NCBI RefSeq assembly: GCF_034702125.1
Contig: NC_085875.1
Span: 49,932,007-49,996,006 of the forward strand
Source: Engraulis encrasicolus
Lineage: Eukaryota > Chordata > Actinopteri > Clupeiformes > Engraulidae
DNA length: 64,000 nucleotides
Direction: 5' to 3'
Shown here: positions 13,192-24,477 of the stretch, piece by piece
Position numbering within the stretch: the stretch's first letter is position 1
Layout: each line of letters begins with the position of its first letter
Translations under genes and position numbers: made by a program
Notes under the pieces: generated by a model
Databases searched by the model: none
What the model was told of the DNA's origin: nothing
The model's input: the letters and a program-made list of their open reading frames with translations, nothing else

Positions 13192-14412
13192 CCGTATTTT
13201 TCGGACTACAAGTCACACTTTTTTTCATGGTTTGGCTGGACATGCGACATATACTCTGGTGCGACATATATATGTTTTTTTTCTCCACGGGAGAGCACTA
13301 TGTGCGCAACTAGGCCTATGTTGTGTTGCCTAATACCACTGATAGAATTTTTTTTACAACTTACCACAACAAAAAATAGCATTTACAATGACGACTGAAT
13401 AGAAATATACCACCCAAAAGAAGTTAATATAGCCTACTGCTGAGTTCAAGCTGAAAGTAATTAAATATGCTGCCGAAAATGGCAATAGGGCAGCTGAACG
13501 AAAGTTTGGATGCAATGGAAAACTGTTTGGGGACTGGAGAAAAGCGGAGGAAAATGTCCATGTTGTGGAAAAAAAAACCAAAAAGCTATCTGAAGGTTCA
13601 AGGCCCACGTCTAGAAGAAGAGCTGAATACAGGACAAATGTGTTCTCGAACAACGCGCGCGCTGCGAGTCAACGGTCTTGTTACGGGCTCCATGACATTG
13701 CCAAAGAAATGAATAGGACTTTTTGCGGAAGTCAGGGACCTCGTGGATTTATCGCGTTATGCAATGCAATCCCCTCTCGTGGAGCGCTATGCAATGCAAT
13801 CGCCTCTCTATCCGAGAACGAGCGTCTGCGTTATTAAAGACAGTCAGCCGACTTCCAGGTGAAAATCGGTCATTTCCGCGAGTTTCTGACAAACGAGCAC
13901 AACGTGACACTACCATAGGCTACACAACATGGATGAAATCCCCCTCACCTTTGATACCGTCATGGGCTGAAGTCTCAGAAATGGGGGTAAAGAAAGGCGT
14001 GCTCTGGAGACGGAACAAAGTTGCCTCGAAGCCTCCCACGGTCCAAACGCAAAACAATGCCGAAAATTGAATGTTGTTCTGACTACAGGGCAACATGGCG
14101 CGTTATCACTGCTTCTTCTTTTTCTTTTTGTGGTTTTATGGCGGTTGGCAAACCATCTTAGTTGGTGCATTACCACCACCTCTGAATGCGTTGCCACTGC
14201 TTCAGATGCAGGTTTATAAAACAATGCCGTCTTTGAGCAGCAACTTACCATGCGCCAGTTATCACAACATAGATTCCATGGATAGAATAACCTTTCAAAA
14301 ATGTGCGACGATTAGTCCGGTGCGACGTATATATGTTTTTTTCATCTTCAAAATGCATTTTTGGGCCGTTGCGACTTAAACTCCGGAGCGACATATAGTC
14401 CAAAAAATACGG
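13192..14412 (+). mobile_element. pogo-type transposon remnant, 1.2 kb
   Basis: Flanked by TA (13,190-13,191 and 14,413-14,414), with inverted ends CCGTATTTTTCGGACTA and TAGTCCAAAAAATACGG. Repeated (G)TGCGACATATATATG words lie just inside each end. It is shorter than an autonomous pogo element and has only the DNA-binding start of a transposase. It lies inside the foldback, which lies inside the hAT MITE, making three nested levels. Confidence 0.85.
13445..13837 (+). pseudogene. pogo transposase helix-turn-helix fragment
   Basis: The frame reads FKLKVIKYAAENGNRAAERK and then DWRKAEENVHVVEKKTKK. This is the N-terminal CENP-B/pogo-type helix-turn-helix known in fish pogo-like transposases and JRK-type domesticated genes. 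No DDE domain follows; the frame stops after 130 codons. A ~35-bp tandem duplication (GCAATGCAATC...CCTCTC) lies at 13,755-13,810. Clearly inactive. Confidence 0.75.
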
Positions 14413-15245
14413 TAGGTCTACTGTACATGAAGTGACTCATAGCAATTGTTGTTGGAACAATAATTTGGACCAGCATGGAATCCTCTGTGCTCGAATTCAC
14501 AAATGAATGGCGTCAGAGTAGAGTAGAGTATCATTTATTGATTTATAGACCTGAAAGCAACATTAATGTTGATTTTGCTAAACAAAATGTCTTCCATCTT
14601 GGATTTTGTAATGGGCTTAGTTTATGTAATGGCTGACTTCACATTCATGTAACAAATATTACCAAAACAAGTCAACAATGGCTTTATAGACTTCAAAATA
14701 TTAAATATGCCATTTTCGCCATAAATTGTCAGCCATCTTGGATTTTGCCACAAAAAATGAAGGAAAACATTGTTCAATGTTGCCCTGGAATTATAAAACA
14801 GTTCAATTGAACCTTAAAACGGCATTAATGGTGAAATTTCTACACACAATGGCAGCCATCTTGAATTTGCCACTAAATGTTCACGAAAAAAATGGAAACA
14901 GGTGGATTTGTATTTGGGGGGGGTCCTAGAAGTAAAAAAAACACCAAATGGAAAAATCTATATGAAATGTTCCAAAACTTACATATCAACCTATACTATC
15001 TCTACCCGCCACTGAAAATGCATTGTGTGGTGTTGTGGGGAGGGAGACCGACTTGCCGCTCACAAACAAGCGAAATAGTCGCTAGATTCGGCCAGATTGA
15101 GCCTGAAAAGTCGCTGGATGATTTTTTTTGTCAGAGGTGGCCAAAAGTCGCTAAATTGGAACACTGTTTGCAGTTATTGATAACGCTGTATGGGTTAGCC
15201 TATTAATTGTAGGTATAACTCTCTAACTCTCAGATCCTCTGTTGA

Positions 15246-15678
15246 AGTGATACTGTCCCATTTTTGGAAATAAGCTTATTTTACACCTCCCCTTGAGGTA
15301 AATAATAGGCTTTTACCTTTCTCCTGTATTCACAGCCGTTTTCTAGTTATGGAAGTGTACATTTTACCTCCAAGCTAACAGTTAACATTGAGTCCTATGA
15401 GACCAGTTAGCCGCGAACTGGTCTCATAGGACCCAATGTTAACTACTAGCATGGGGGTAAAATCTGCACTTTGAAGTTTGAAGAAGGCCAGACGGCCGAA
15501 ACGTCACTTTACCATTAAAACATGGAGCAGAGTGTGCGGCATTCTTTTCTTTTTCGGTAAAATCTGCACTGCCATACCCAGAGAACGGTCAAAAGTACAG
15601 AAGAATGGTAAAAGCCTATTATTTAACTCAAGGGGAGGTGTAAAATAAGCTTATTTCCAGAAATGGGACAGTATCCCT
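15246..15678. mobile_element. TTAA-class (Kolobok-like) MITE with retroposed insert
   Basis: Inverted ends AGTGATACTGTCCCAT and ATGGGACAGTATCCCT, flanked by TTGA (left, one substitution) and TTAA (right). Long inverted arms include AAATAAGCTTATTT and CCTCCCCTTGAG. A central hairpin GAGTCCTATGAGACC/GGTCTCATAGGACC lies at about 15,390-15,432. TTAA duplications with AG-starting ends fit Kolobok better than piggyBac, which starts with C. An 85-bp later insert is at 15,471-15,555. Confidence 0.8.
15471..15555 (+). mobile_element. 85-bp retroposed fragment with hammerhead-like core
   Basis: The insert is bracketed by a perfect 15-bp direct repeat GGTAAAATCTGCACT (15,456-15,470 and 15,556-15,570), the size expected of reverse-transcription-linked integration. 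It contains TTGAAGA, a GGCC-AGAC-GGCC stem-loop and GAAAC in that order, resembling the hammerhead ribozyme core found in Penelope-like elements (CTGANGA, stem II, GAAA), with one core base changed. The tail is CTTTTCTTTTTC. Most likely a truncated retroelement 3' end. Confidence 0.6.
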
Positions 15679-15682
15679 TTAA

Positions 15683-16128
15683 TGGTTGCAGTGCCTATTG
15701 CTAATCTCTGAGCACCATGCCACTACAAGTAGCCTAGTGAATGACAGTGGAGGGGTAAATTGTGAGGTCTTATAAACATATAAGCCTAAAATGTAGGCTA
15801 GCCTAATTGCACTTGATTATCAATTCAGTTGAAAACTACAAATGTTGTGTTTTTTTATATTTAGTTTCCAATGTTATATAGCCTAATGCTGTTCACCTTT
15901 GTGGGCAATGACTGAGATGGGCCTACATGATGGTGAATCTATTTTTAAAAACCTAACGCAGAAATTGGAATTGGCCTATGAAATTGAGCTGCATTGTTGT
16001 GCTGTTACTCCAATATAGGTGTTAGGCCTACTATCTAGGATTGTAACAAAGGCACACTCTGCATCATATGATCACACAAATTATGTGAAGAGATTTTAGT
16101 TGCCATGTATACTAGACAAATGAATGTG
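15683..16128. other. Unassigned AT-rich spacer
   Basis: No gene or repeat end recognised. TAGGCCTA-like words are frequent, as elsewhere in the window. Confidence 0.4.
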
Positions 16129-17959
16129 TGTAACCGGATGGACTGGATGAGAGTAGGGGTGCAATAATGGGGCCAGGACAATGGGGGAGCTGTGGGATTT
16201 GCTGCTGTGAAAGACTGGGTTCATGGGGAGAAGAGTCCTTTAAAAGCTGGGCCTGTGGAGGGCCCGCCCCCTTGGTCTCCTTTGTGTCAGCGGTGGGTAA
16301 GGTGGATGGTGTGCAGTTTTGATTCTTTTGTTTGTTTTGAGTAATTTATGTGTTTTTGAGTTTGATATTGCCTTCTTTGATTTTGCCATTGATATAGAGT
16401 AGTTAGCTTTACATTTGCTTTAGGAAGAGTGAATTGTAGTGGTTATTTGAGTGACATCAGTGAGCCATAACAGCCTTAAGCTCTGGCGTCTTTCTAGAGG
16501 CAATTTTGTGTGTGATTTATATTTGTTTTCTTTTAGTCCTGTTTGTTTGTCCATGCCAGGGCGGCCGACCTGTGCTGGGACCCTGCACACCTTCTGCCTT
16601 CCCCAAGTGGCTCAGCCCAAGGTCCTGTAGTGTAGTCCCTTCTCATGGTAGTTTGTGGTGGCTTTTGCCTTTTTAATTAGTGTAAACTTAATAAAGTAAT
16701 AATGTATTCTCAATGGTTTTAATGTTAATGTAAATGTTAGTGAGTTTTACCAAGACTGGAGACTGCAGGCTGTAGCTACTGTATAAACCTACTACTGGGC
16801 CTTTTCTGTGATATTTGCTGTGTGGGTAGCCATTAGCATGTATTGAGTGCCATGTATGAATTTAGTGTTGAGTATTTGCAGTAGTGTCATTTGTAAACGT
16901 GATTTATGCACTTTGAACTTTGCGGTCTTGCACTCTCCCTTTTGGAGCTTATTTAGTCCTTGTTACTGACTTGGTGTTTTATTCATTTAAAGTGGTAGTT
17001 CGCCATTTTAGACATTAAGCCTTGTTTGTGTGACTTCTGGGGTGAAGTAGAGATGTTCTCATCACAATTTTGACATTTGGTGCTGAACGGAGCATTTGGG
17101 TATTCAAGACTGCAGCCCCCCCACCTTTACATTGACTCCAATGAAGCACTCAAGCAATCGATCATAAAATGGCATTAAACTTTCGTTTGCAGAGACATGA
17201 AACTCACCGAGTGGTCAGAGGTGGGCAGCGATACATTGGCTCGAAAATCACCACGAAATACGCTTCCAGAGAAGATATATTCATTATTGTCCGTCTTCAT
17301 TGATTGTATTGGTTTGACTAGTATTACTCCGCGCGACCGGAAATGGGGGTGCGTTTGTTTACGTTACTATCTATGGTTTGTATGCAAGCTGTAGTTTTTG
17401 TAGCCAGTCCCGCTCAAAGATGGCCGTTCTACCTCGCTCCTTGATGTCTACATGAACAACACACTATCGCTACCTACTGGCTGGATGTCTACTGCTATTC
17501 AATGGCGTCTGGGGAAAAATAGGTCCGCCAAATGCTAAACAACAGTTAGAAGGCATATTTCGCTGCAATTTTCGGGTCAATTTATCGCTGTCTACCACTG
17601 ACCACACGGTGAGATCCATGTCTCCTCAAACAAAAGTTTAATGCCATTTTATAATCGATTGCTTGAGTGCTCTATTGGAGTCAATGTAAAGGTGGGGGGG
17701 CTGCAGTCTTGGATACCCAAATGCTCCATTCAGCACCAAATGTCAAAATTGTGATGAGAACATCTCTACCTCACCCCAGAAGTCACACAAACAGGGCTTG
17801 ATGTCTAAAATGGCGAACTACCACTTTAAGGTCCCAGTGTGGGTGGCAACCTCTGACTCCTCCCTCCTTCTCCCATGAACTTGATTTCAAAATAAATTGT
17901 AAACATTTTTGACACTTGACTCTTTATTGTCTCACGTTGGTCGACCGAATCTGGTTACA
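16129..17959 (+). mobile_element. Solo LTR, split by a TTAA foldback
   Basis: It starts TGTAACCGGAT and ends ATCTGGTTACA, giving the TG...CA termini of an LTR. Both flanks carry TGTG (16,125-16,128 and 17,960-17,963), a 4-bp duplication as made by Ty3/gypsy-type integrases. Without the foldback at 16,991-17,825 the LTR is about 1 kb. A TATA-like CTTTAAAAG lies near 16,232, and AATAAA signals lie near 16,690 and 17,890. There is no internal retroviral-type coding region, so this is a recombined solo LTR. Orientation is inferred from the signals. Confidence 0.75.
16991..17825. mobile_element. Kolobok-like foldback MITE, 835 bp
   Basis: Flanked by perfect TTAA on both sides (16,987-16,990 and 17,826-17,829). 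The inverted ends AGTGGTAGTTCGCCATTTTA extend to about 200 bp of almost perfect inverted repeat (arms about 16,991-17,190 and 17,630-17,825). The unpaired middle has small open frames without known domains. High arm identity suggests a fairly young insertion. Confidence 0.9.
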
Positions 17960-17983
17960 TGTGCATGCTAAAAAGTTCTAGTG

Positions 17984-18724
17984 CAGGGGTGTCAAACATA
18001 CGGCCCGCGGGCCGCATCCGGCCCGCCAGAGGGTTCTATCCGGCCCGGATGTTAAAAAAAAAAAAAAAAAAAATATATATTTTTTTTTGTTTGTTTTTTT
18101 CAACGAAATAACCGAAATGCGCAATTACGCCCCTCGGGGCAAAATCGATACCTGCATGACATTAACCCAATGGTCCCTCTGTTATACTGTATATGTAGTA
18201 AAGTGCACATCACACTTCTATTATAAATGGCGAATTTGTACTGTAACAGACATTTGATAAAGCTCATATATTATAGACCTCATATATACAGAACATGTTA
18301 ATACTTCTTATTCGTATTGTATTGGTATTGGTTGTAATTAAATAATAAATATAATTGGATTTGTATTGGTTCCTATTAAGCTGAAATTGGAAACAGGATG
18401 TTAGAATGCGTGAAAATGCAGGAAATGACATCTAAGAAATACAAAATTTTATGGGGGAAACCCCCAGACCCCCTGCCAAAATGAACTGTCCCATATTTAA
18501 TTCATTGACGGTTGGCAATGAATGAATGAAGTCAAGGAAATGTTGCATAGGATTATTAGTATTGAATTGCTTTCTACATACTCAACACACTTAAAACGTG
18601 ATAGTACTGAACACTAATCCTCTGCTTTACGGTTTTTTTTCGCGATGATGTTACTAATGCGGCCCACTTGAGGTCCACATGGGTTGTATGCGGCCCCCGG
18701 ACCAAAATGAGTTTGACACCCCTG
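17984..18724. mobile_element. hAT MITE, 741 bp (CAGGGGTGTCAAAC ends)
   Basis: Inverted ends CAGGGGTGTCAAAC and GTTTGACACCCCTG are flanked by a perfect 8-bp duplication TTCTAGTG (17,976-17,983 and 18,725-18,732). GC-rich CGGCCCG words sit next to both ends. A poly-A/poly-T tract is at 18,055-18,100. There is no transposase. Confidence 0.95.
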
Positions 18725-18732
18725 TTCTAGTG

Positions 18733-19082
18733 GCTTTCAAACAAATTAAATGACCATTTTGGATGCGATGATACTTTATAGGCCTACTATCATGCCTGGC
18801 CTCATACCCATACTTTCATACCTGTAGATACACAGATACATACACCGATGACCTAGATCTGGTCACCCTACTTTAACACAGCAGACACTTTATGTATGTC
18901 ATTTCCACAACAGTTATGTTTCATGAGTGATTAAAAAAAAAAAAAATCAGTCTATAAAGTTTGTTAGTTGTAATTTGTGATCATCTGACACTAAGGCTAG
19001 ACTGCGTAGCTTGCATGAGATTTTGGGGGAAAAGTGAGGAAATGTAAATTCCACAACTGTCGTTTCCACTACTATTTCCATG
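18733..19082. other. Unassigned spacer
   Basis: Nothing recognised except a short A-run at about 18,932. Confidence 0.4.
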
Positions 19083-19426
19083 CAGTGTTGCCAAAAGAAA
19101 ATCAGCCAAAGTCGCTATTGGCTCGCTGAAAAGTCGCTAGAAGACGTCATGATGTTACGTATGACTTCACAGCTTAACGCACGTTTCGCTGATCCAACAG
19201 AAAATGTGCCCACATGCCTTTGTCCACTGGGCGGTGCTAGCTACTCTTTGGAGATCAGAGCTAATCTGTAGCCCTGTTTACAGCGGGAAACGATTCTGAT
19301 GAAGCAGTCACAATGAATTTGTCATTGAAAATGCGTGCTTTAAAAAGTCGCCAGATGCACCAAAAAGTCTCGCTAGATGAGTTTAGTCGCCAGGGACGTC
19401 AAAAAGTCGCTAATTTGGCAACGCAG
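19083..19426. mobile_element. CAGTGTTGCCA hAT MITE, copy 2 (internally deleted)
   Basis: A 344-bp version of the family. It begins CAGTGTTGCCAAAAG and ends TTGGCAACGCAG, flanked by a perfect duplication TTTCCATG (19,075-19,082 and 19,427-19,434). Several AGTCGCTA words remain. The CRE positions are degraded here (GACGTCA and TGACTTCA). Confidence 0.93.
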
Positions 19427-19660
19427 TTTCCATGATGGAAATGGCATTTTCTTTGCCTGGTCTGGAAAAATAACTAAATTGTAGTATTGATGATCTGATA
19501 ATAACAACTGCCTTCATCTTCAGACTGTGAATACTAAGTATACAAATAGTTCAGTTTTATCATTTCATTAACTTGTCCAGGTCAAAAAGTAGGGGAGACC
19601 GGGTATGAAAGTAACAAAGGGTAGTTGAAACCTCAATTCCACCCATCAAGGATAAGCTAT

Positions 19661-19939
19661 GGGTGCATCCCAATATGCGACCTTGCCTCCTCCACTTGCT
19701 TCTCGTCATGATGACATCACTGACAACAGCATTATATTTCAATATCTTTCAAAAGCTCAATTGTAAACTCTTTTTCTCATTTGCAATTGTTATGGTGAAT
19801 GAAAAACAGTCCCTCAAAAGTTGTTGTGGCGAGGCTGACAGCTGGGAAACTTTATCGTTTTCTCCACGGAGGAGGGGCCAGGAGGCGGGATGAGGAGACA
19901 AGCACAAGTGGAGGAGGCAAGGACACATATTGGGATGCA
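19661..19939. mobile_element. MITE with TGCATCCCAATATG ends
   Basis: Inverted ends TGCATCCCAATATG and CATATTGGGATGCA, with inverted similarity extending over CCTTGCCTCCTCCACTTG. Flanking GCTAT/CCTAT may be a degraded target duplication. A partial relative lies at 10,080-10,245. Confidence 0.75.
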
Positions 19940-19987
19940 GCCTATGAGACATGTGACGTTGTGATCGTCCAAGATTTCAAGCCACAG

Positions 19988-20165
19988 CAGTGTTGCCAGA
20001 TTGGGCTGCTTAGGATGGCCTTGTGCGGGTAAAAATGGCATTTAGCAGAAAAACCAGCCCAATTTTTGCCATAGAAATCAATAGAATTGGGCGGGATTTG
20101 GTGATTCTAGGCGGGTTTTGAGCATTTTTTGGGCTGGAAATCATCAGCCTCATCTGGCAACCCTG
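19988..20165. mobile_element. hAT MITE, 178 bp
   Basis: Ends CAGTGTTGCCAGATTGGG and TCTGGCAACCCTG. A perfect 8-bp duplication AGCCACAG flanks it (19,980-19,987 and 20,166-20,173). It shares only its outermost bases with the AGTCGCTA family and is a different MITE. Confidence 0.93.
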
Positions 20166-20485
20166 AGCCACAGATATAATTTCTCTTGGAGCTACGGGGA
20201 AAAGTCCAGGTTTGAGGTATGAAAGTAACATAAAAAAATAAAAATAAAAACATTGTCTGGTGCCTTTCCTGTTGTATAAAATGTATGTGTTATATCAGGT
20301 GAAACTACAGTTTCTCAAGTCATGAATGGTGTAACTGTCCCTTGCTATTGTTAGCACACCATGCTAAAACAGCTATCGGAACAATGAATGACTATGCTGG
20401 GGTAGGTTGTAACAGGAGTTTCTGAAAATGTTACAACTGGGCACTAAAAATAAGACTTTTTTTGTGATTTAAATTATTCTTCAGA

Positions 20486-21473
20486 ATGCCTAGAACATGG
20501 GTGAGGAAGACAGAGAGAGGAATGGACGCCATAACATTAGAAAGAGCATCAAAGGAGGTTGAGAGGGGATGTTCAGTGATGCTCCTGTTATGCTTTTGCA
20601 TAGGTCCAAAAATTTGCTTACCAACTGGTAGTGAGCTTCAACATCAAGCATCCTGCACAATGGGATGGCAAAGAGAGGGCGGGATCTGACTGGTTTACCA
20701 ATTTCCTCAAGTGTAATCCCAGATTGGCGATGAGATGTCCTCAACCAACAAGTCTGGCCAGGGCTACATCCTTCAATAGAGCCAATGTTGAGGCGTTTAT
20801 TGGTCGCCTGGGGGAGGCTATTAAAAAAAAAAGCTTTGATGGCACGGATATATGGAATGTTGACGAAACGGACGTCACAACCGTCCAAGCACCATCAAGA
20901 GTGGTTGCTCGCCGGGGCGTTAAACAGGTTGGGGTGATGACGTCAGGTGAAAGGGGGCAGTTAGTATCAATTACATGTGCTGTGCAATCTCAGGCAAGTT
21001 CAATTCCCCCATTCTTCGTATTCCCACGGGAGAAATACCAGGGGTACTTTTTAAACAACGGGCCAGTGGGGAGTGCTGGTAGTGCCAACATATCTGGTTG
21101 GATACAGGAAGAGGATTTTCTTCTTTTCCTGTGTCACTTTGTGAAGCACACTAGAGTCACTCCGGAGAGGAAGGTGTTGCTGCTCCTTGATAACCACTCA
21201 TCTCACATAACTGTCAGGGCAGATGACTTCTGCAAAGGCCATGGCATTCTTCTCCTCACTTTCCCACCTCATTGTAGCCACAGGCTACAGCCACTTGACA
21301 GGAGCGTGTATGGGCCATTTAAGAAAATGGTCAACGAGGAGTGTGACGACTGGATGTGGGCGAACCCTGGAAGACCAATGACAATTTACGTCATCCCAGG
21401 CATTGTGAAGGCCGCGCTACCCAAAGCTGCAACACAGAAAAACATCCAGACAGGGTTCCAGTGTGCTGGTATA
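20486..21473 (+). pseudogene. pogo/Tigger transposase, N-terminal and DDD core
   Basis: A DDE-superfamily (DDE_1) transposase that would mobilise the surrounding pogo element. It opens MPRTWVRKTERGMDAITLE, then an internal deletion and frame change at about 20,560-20,609 removes most of the helix-turn-helix. From about 20,609 the frame is open: KHPAQWDGKERAGSDWF (CENP-B-like DNA-binding part), then the acidic triad D in WNVDETDV, D in LLLLDNHSSH and D in HRLQPLDRSVYGPFK. The gene runs to the codon ATA ending at 21,473, where another transposon enters, and resumes in frame at 25,696. The catalytic half looks undamaged, so the DNA-binding deletion is the main early lesion. Confidence 0.9.
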
Positions 21474-21494
21474 CAGGTCCTTCTCAAATAATTA

Positions 21495-23373
21495 CCTCCG
21501 CCAGGAGGTTATGTGATCACCTGAGTCTCTGTGTTGTCTGTGTTCGTTCGTTCCCTGCTATTTTTTCCCCTGTTTGTTCGTTCGTTCGTTCCCTGCTATT
21601 TCACTGCCTGCCACAAGGTGCGCGCCAGCTCCCAAGCACAGAGCACTGGCGTGCCTGCGCTTCTCTCAGCAACAGGGAGGAACCTTTGCCTCCGCCTCCA
21701 GCTCTAACGCCAAGTGCATTTCATAATGTTGCTCAACCGCAGGCAGCATCCTGTCAAATGAATTACCACCGCTGCCAAAAATATGGAATTTGTGATTGTG
21801 TTGGCCTTTATTTTTTATCATTGCTGTTGCGAGATGGACAGTGACCACTCCCGCAGATAGTTTAGGTTGGCAATTCTGTCGAATTAATTACGTTGTCAAA
21901 AATATGGAATATGTGATCGTGTAAGTTCACAATGCTGTTGTGGACTGTGACTTGGGTTCACAATGCTGTTGAATTTATTAGGCTCCCTTGCCAAAATAAG
22001 AATGTACGTTCACAATTCTGGTGAAATTCATTCCATCCCCTTAGCTACATTGAAAGTGAACAGTTTGCGAGATGGACAGGGATCACAATGCCCGACAGGA
22101 TGCATAATGGCCGAGCACCGGCGAATATCCCACACGGATTTGCCTGCGCCATTGTAAGCAGTAGCCTTGCCTACGGAACGGGCTGCGAATGTCTCATTTG
22201 ACGCCAGCTCCAACATCAGCCTAAAAAGTTGCTCATCAGCTGGCAACCTGTAGGCTACACCCTCATTGAAGTTAACAAGCAATCCTGTTAATTACCGCTG
22301 CCTAAAATGTGTGTGAAGTGTAAGAGCATTGTTGCGAGATGGACAGTGACCACCGCATATCATTTTGGTTGACAATTAGGTAGCCTTTTCCTGGTGAACC
22401 GTAGCCTGTAAGTAAGAGGTTTGTGTAGCCCAGTCCCCTGGGCGTCAACACATAGCTTCTGGTTCACCAGGAAAAGGTAGCCTACCATCGCCAAAAATAT
22501 GGAATTTGTGGCTGTGTAAGTTCACAATGCTGGTCAAATGCATTACACACCCTTCACTGAAAGTTGCGAGATGGACCTCAAGCGCAACAGCAATGTAGGC
22601 CTACGTGAACTGATTAACAACGGTGAATGATTTCCCATGAGGAATACGGAGAGGAAAATGCACTTCAGCCGACAGCACCAAGACCAACCAGTGACCCATG
22701 ACAATAATGCATACCATCGTAGGCAAAAAAAAATAGGCCTAACCCTTCTTTGGTTGTTTAGTGCTGTTGGTCAAAATCATTACATTCCCTTCACTAATTA
22801 GGCTGCAGTTCTAGCGCGTGATTACAAGCTTTCAAGTAGGTTGATTTTTACCTTTTGCGCATAAGGCTAGATTAGGCTAATAGGGCCTACGATTGCTATA
22901 ACCTAATAGCCTAGAACATTCGCCATGAGTCTGAGAGGGATGTTTAAATTGACAAATTGCTTTTAATTTGTCACGAGGCTTAAAGCCATCGTTCTATAGC
23001 CTATTTAGAGAAGTTAACAAGCACCTTAATTACAAACAACCTTCATTACAAAAAGCACAGGCTATTGCATTTTGGTCGACGTTCATCAACATCAAAAAAC
23101 ACGTGTATTTTGTATGACGTTCAGGGTCTGTTTCTAGGTTGTTTTGATGTCGTTGGGGGAGGGGATGTAGAAGGGGATGCGCAGTGGAAACGTTTGGGAT
23201 TCGGTTACACGAACGGTTAGACTTTCTAATCCTCCTTTCTCTTTATATTATATTGAATGGCAAACTTCCTCAACTTTCTCAAAACAAAAGTTAAACAAAT
23301 CACACACTCATATATGTGCACAGTAGTATCAACATCCTTGGCGGAGGTCTGCACACTCTGGGTGCTTTTCTAG
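21495..23373 (+). mobile_element. Helentron-like non-autonomous element
   Basis: It starts CCTCCGCCAGGAGGTTATG. Near the other end is CTTGGCGGAGGT, followed by 25 bp that include a GCACAC/GGGTGC hairpin and end TTTTCTAG. A start matching a subterminal rather than terminal inverted segment, plus a hairpin before CTAG, is the asymmetric layout described for Helentron/HINE elements. Insertion into ATTA of the host arm with at most TTA repeated is compatible. The body has dispersed repeats: GTTGCGAGATGGAC at 21,826, 22,065, 22,332 and 22,564, and CAAAAATATGGAAT at 21,775, 21,895 and 22,490. No Rep/helicase. Family assignment is inference. Confidence 0.6.
22378..22483. repeat. 106-bp hairpin
   Basis: A 23-bp perfect inverted repeat: AGGTAGCCTTTTCCTGGTGA at 22,378 and TCACCAGGAAAAGGTAGCCT ending at 22,483, with a loop of about 60 bp. 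It lies inside the Helentron-like element. It may be a tiny foldback MITE. Confidence 0.8.
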
Positions 23374-24477
23374 TTAGCATATTGTGTTAAAGTTCATTTT
23401 TTCCCCCATAATGTAATGATAAAAAATAAACGTTCATATGTTTTACATTCATTGCACACCAACTGAAATATTTCAGGTCTTGTTTTGTTTTAATATTGAT
23501 GATTTTGGCATACAGCTCATGAAAACCCAAAATTCCCATCTCAAAAAATTAGCATATCATGAAAAGGTTGTCTAAACAAGCTATTAACCTAATCATCTGA
23601 ATTTACCAATTAACTCTAAACACTGGTAAAAGCTTCCTGAGGCTTTAAAAAGTCTCAGCCTTGTTCATTACTCAAAACCGTAGTCATGGTTAGACTGCTG
23701 ACCTGACTGTGTTTAACATTGAAGTCAATGGCAGTGGCATTGCACGAGGGTTATGAAAGCCCAGATATCATTGATGCTTAGCTGTCAGCTGTTTTTTGTT
23801 ATTTGATCTGGTGACCCACACTTCCCTCTTCATTATACTCCATAGATTTCCATACCAAGTTTTTCTATTTTTGTTACAAATCTAATTCTATTTGCCAGAC
23901 AGAACATTCCATTGACTTTCAATGGGGTTGCATGTCTGCCATCTTTAGAATGGCATTACAGATTATGCAATATACATATAGGCTACAGTATGTCTTCAGT
24001 TCAAATTAAATGGAAATGTTTTCTAAGTAGGTGTTGAGTAAGTAAGCAGAGGTAAATTGTTTTTTCCTGAATTTGCAAACAAGTCCTCACCAAGTAATTG
24101 TGTCACAAGTTGCATTACAGTTAGCTCAGTAATCATTGAGTACTTCAATTGGTACTTCAAAACGGACAACATGTACCGTAGGTCTTTGCCACCCTTACCC
24201 ATAGGAGAAATATCTATATAAAACAACAACTCTCATATGGTATACAGGTATACTATAAAAGTAAGTCATTACGGTACTCATTTTCTTGATATGCAAGGCA
24301 CACAAATAGTCTGGGAGGAAGGATAGTCTACCATACCCCCCACCCAAACAAAATGCCACATGACTTTTTTTTAACCTTCACGAATTTGAGTGGTAACAGT
24401 AACATTACTCATTCCCACTACACTTTTTTGCTTTATACATGACCTCAGAATGCTCTACATGTTTCAGTTCTATAGTT

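Larger units (their letters stand above)
11418..14998. mobile_element. 3.6-kb foldback element inserted in a MITE
   Basis: It interrupts the hAT MITE and is flanked by TCTCTA on both sides (11,412-11,417 and 14,999-15,004). The arms are inverted: GGAACATTTCATATAGATTT occurs at about 11,450 and, complemented, near 14,955. Each arm has degenerate 120-160-bp units containing AATCCAAGATGGC or its complement (11,556, 11,713, 12,046; 14,592, 14,731, 14,852). The centre holds a pogo remnant at 13,192 and otherwise unrecognised sequence (12,130-13,190). Superfamily unknown. Confidence 0.8.
10633..15166. mobile_element. CAGTGTTGCCA hAT MITE, copy 1, split by a foldback
   Basis: It begins CAGTGTTGGCAAAAG and ends TTGGAACACTG, flanked by a perfect 8-bp duplication TTTGCAGT (10,625-10,632 and 15,167-15,174). 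The sequence matches the intact copies at 47,030 and 57,947 up to GTCTGTCTCTA at 11,417 and resumes at CTCTACCCGCC at 15,000. The 3.6 kb between is a later insertion. Subterminal AGTCGCTA repeats and two CRE octamers are present. Confidence 0.93.
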
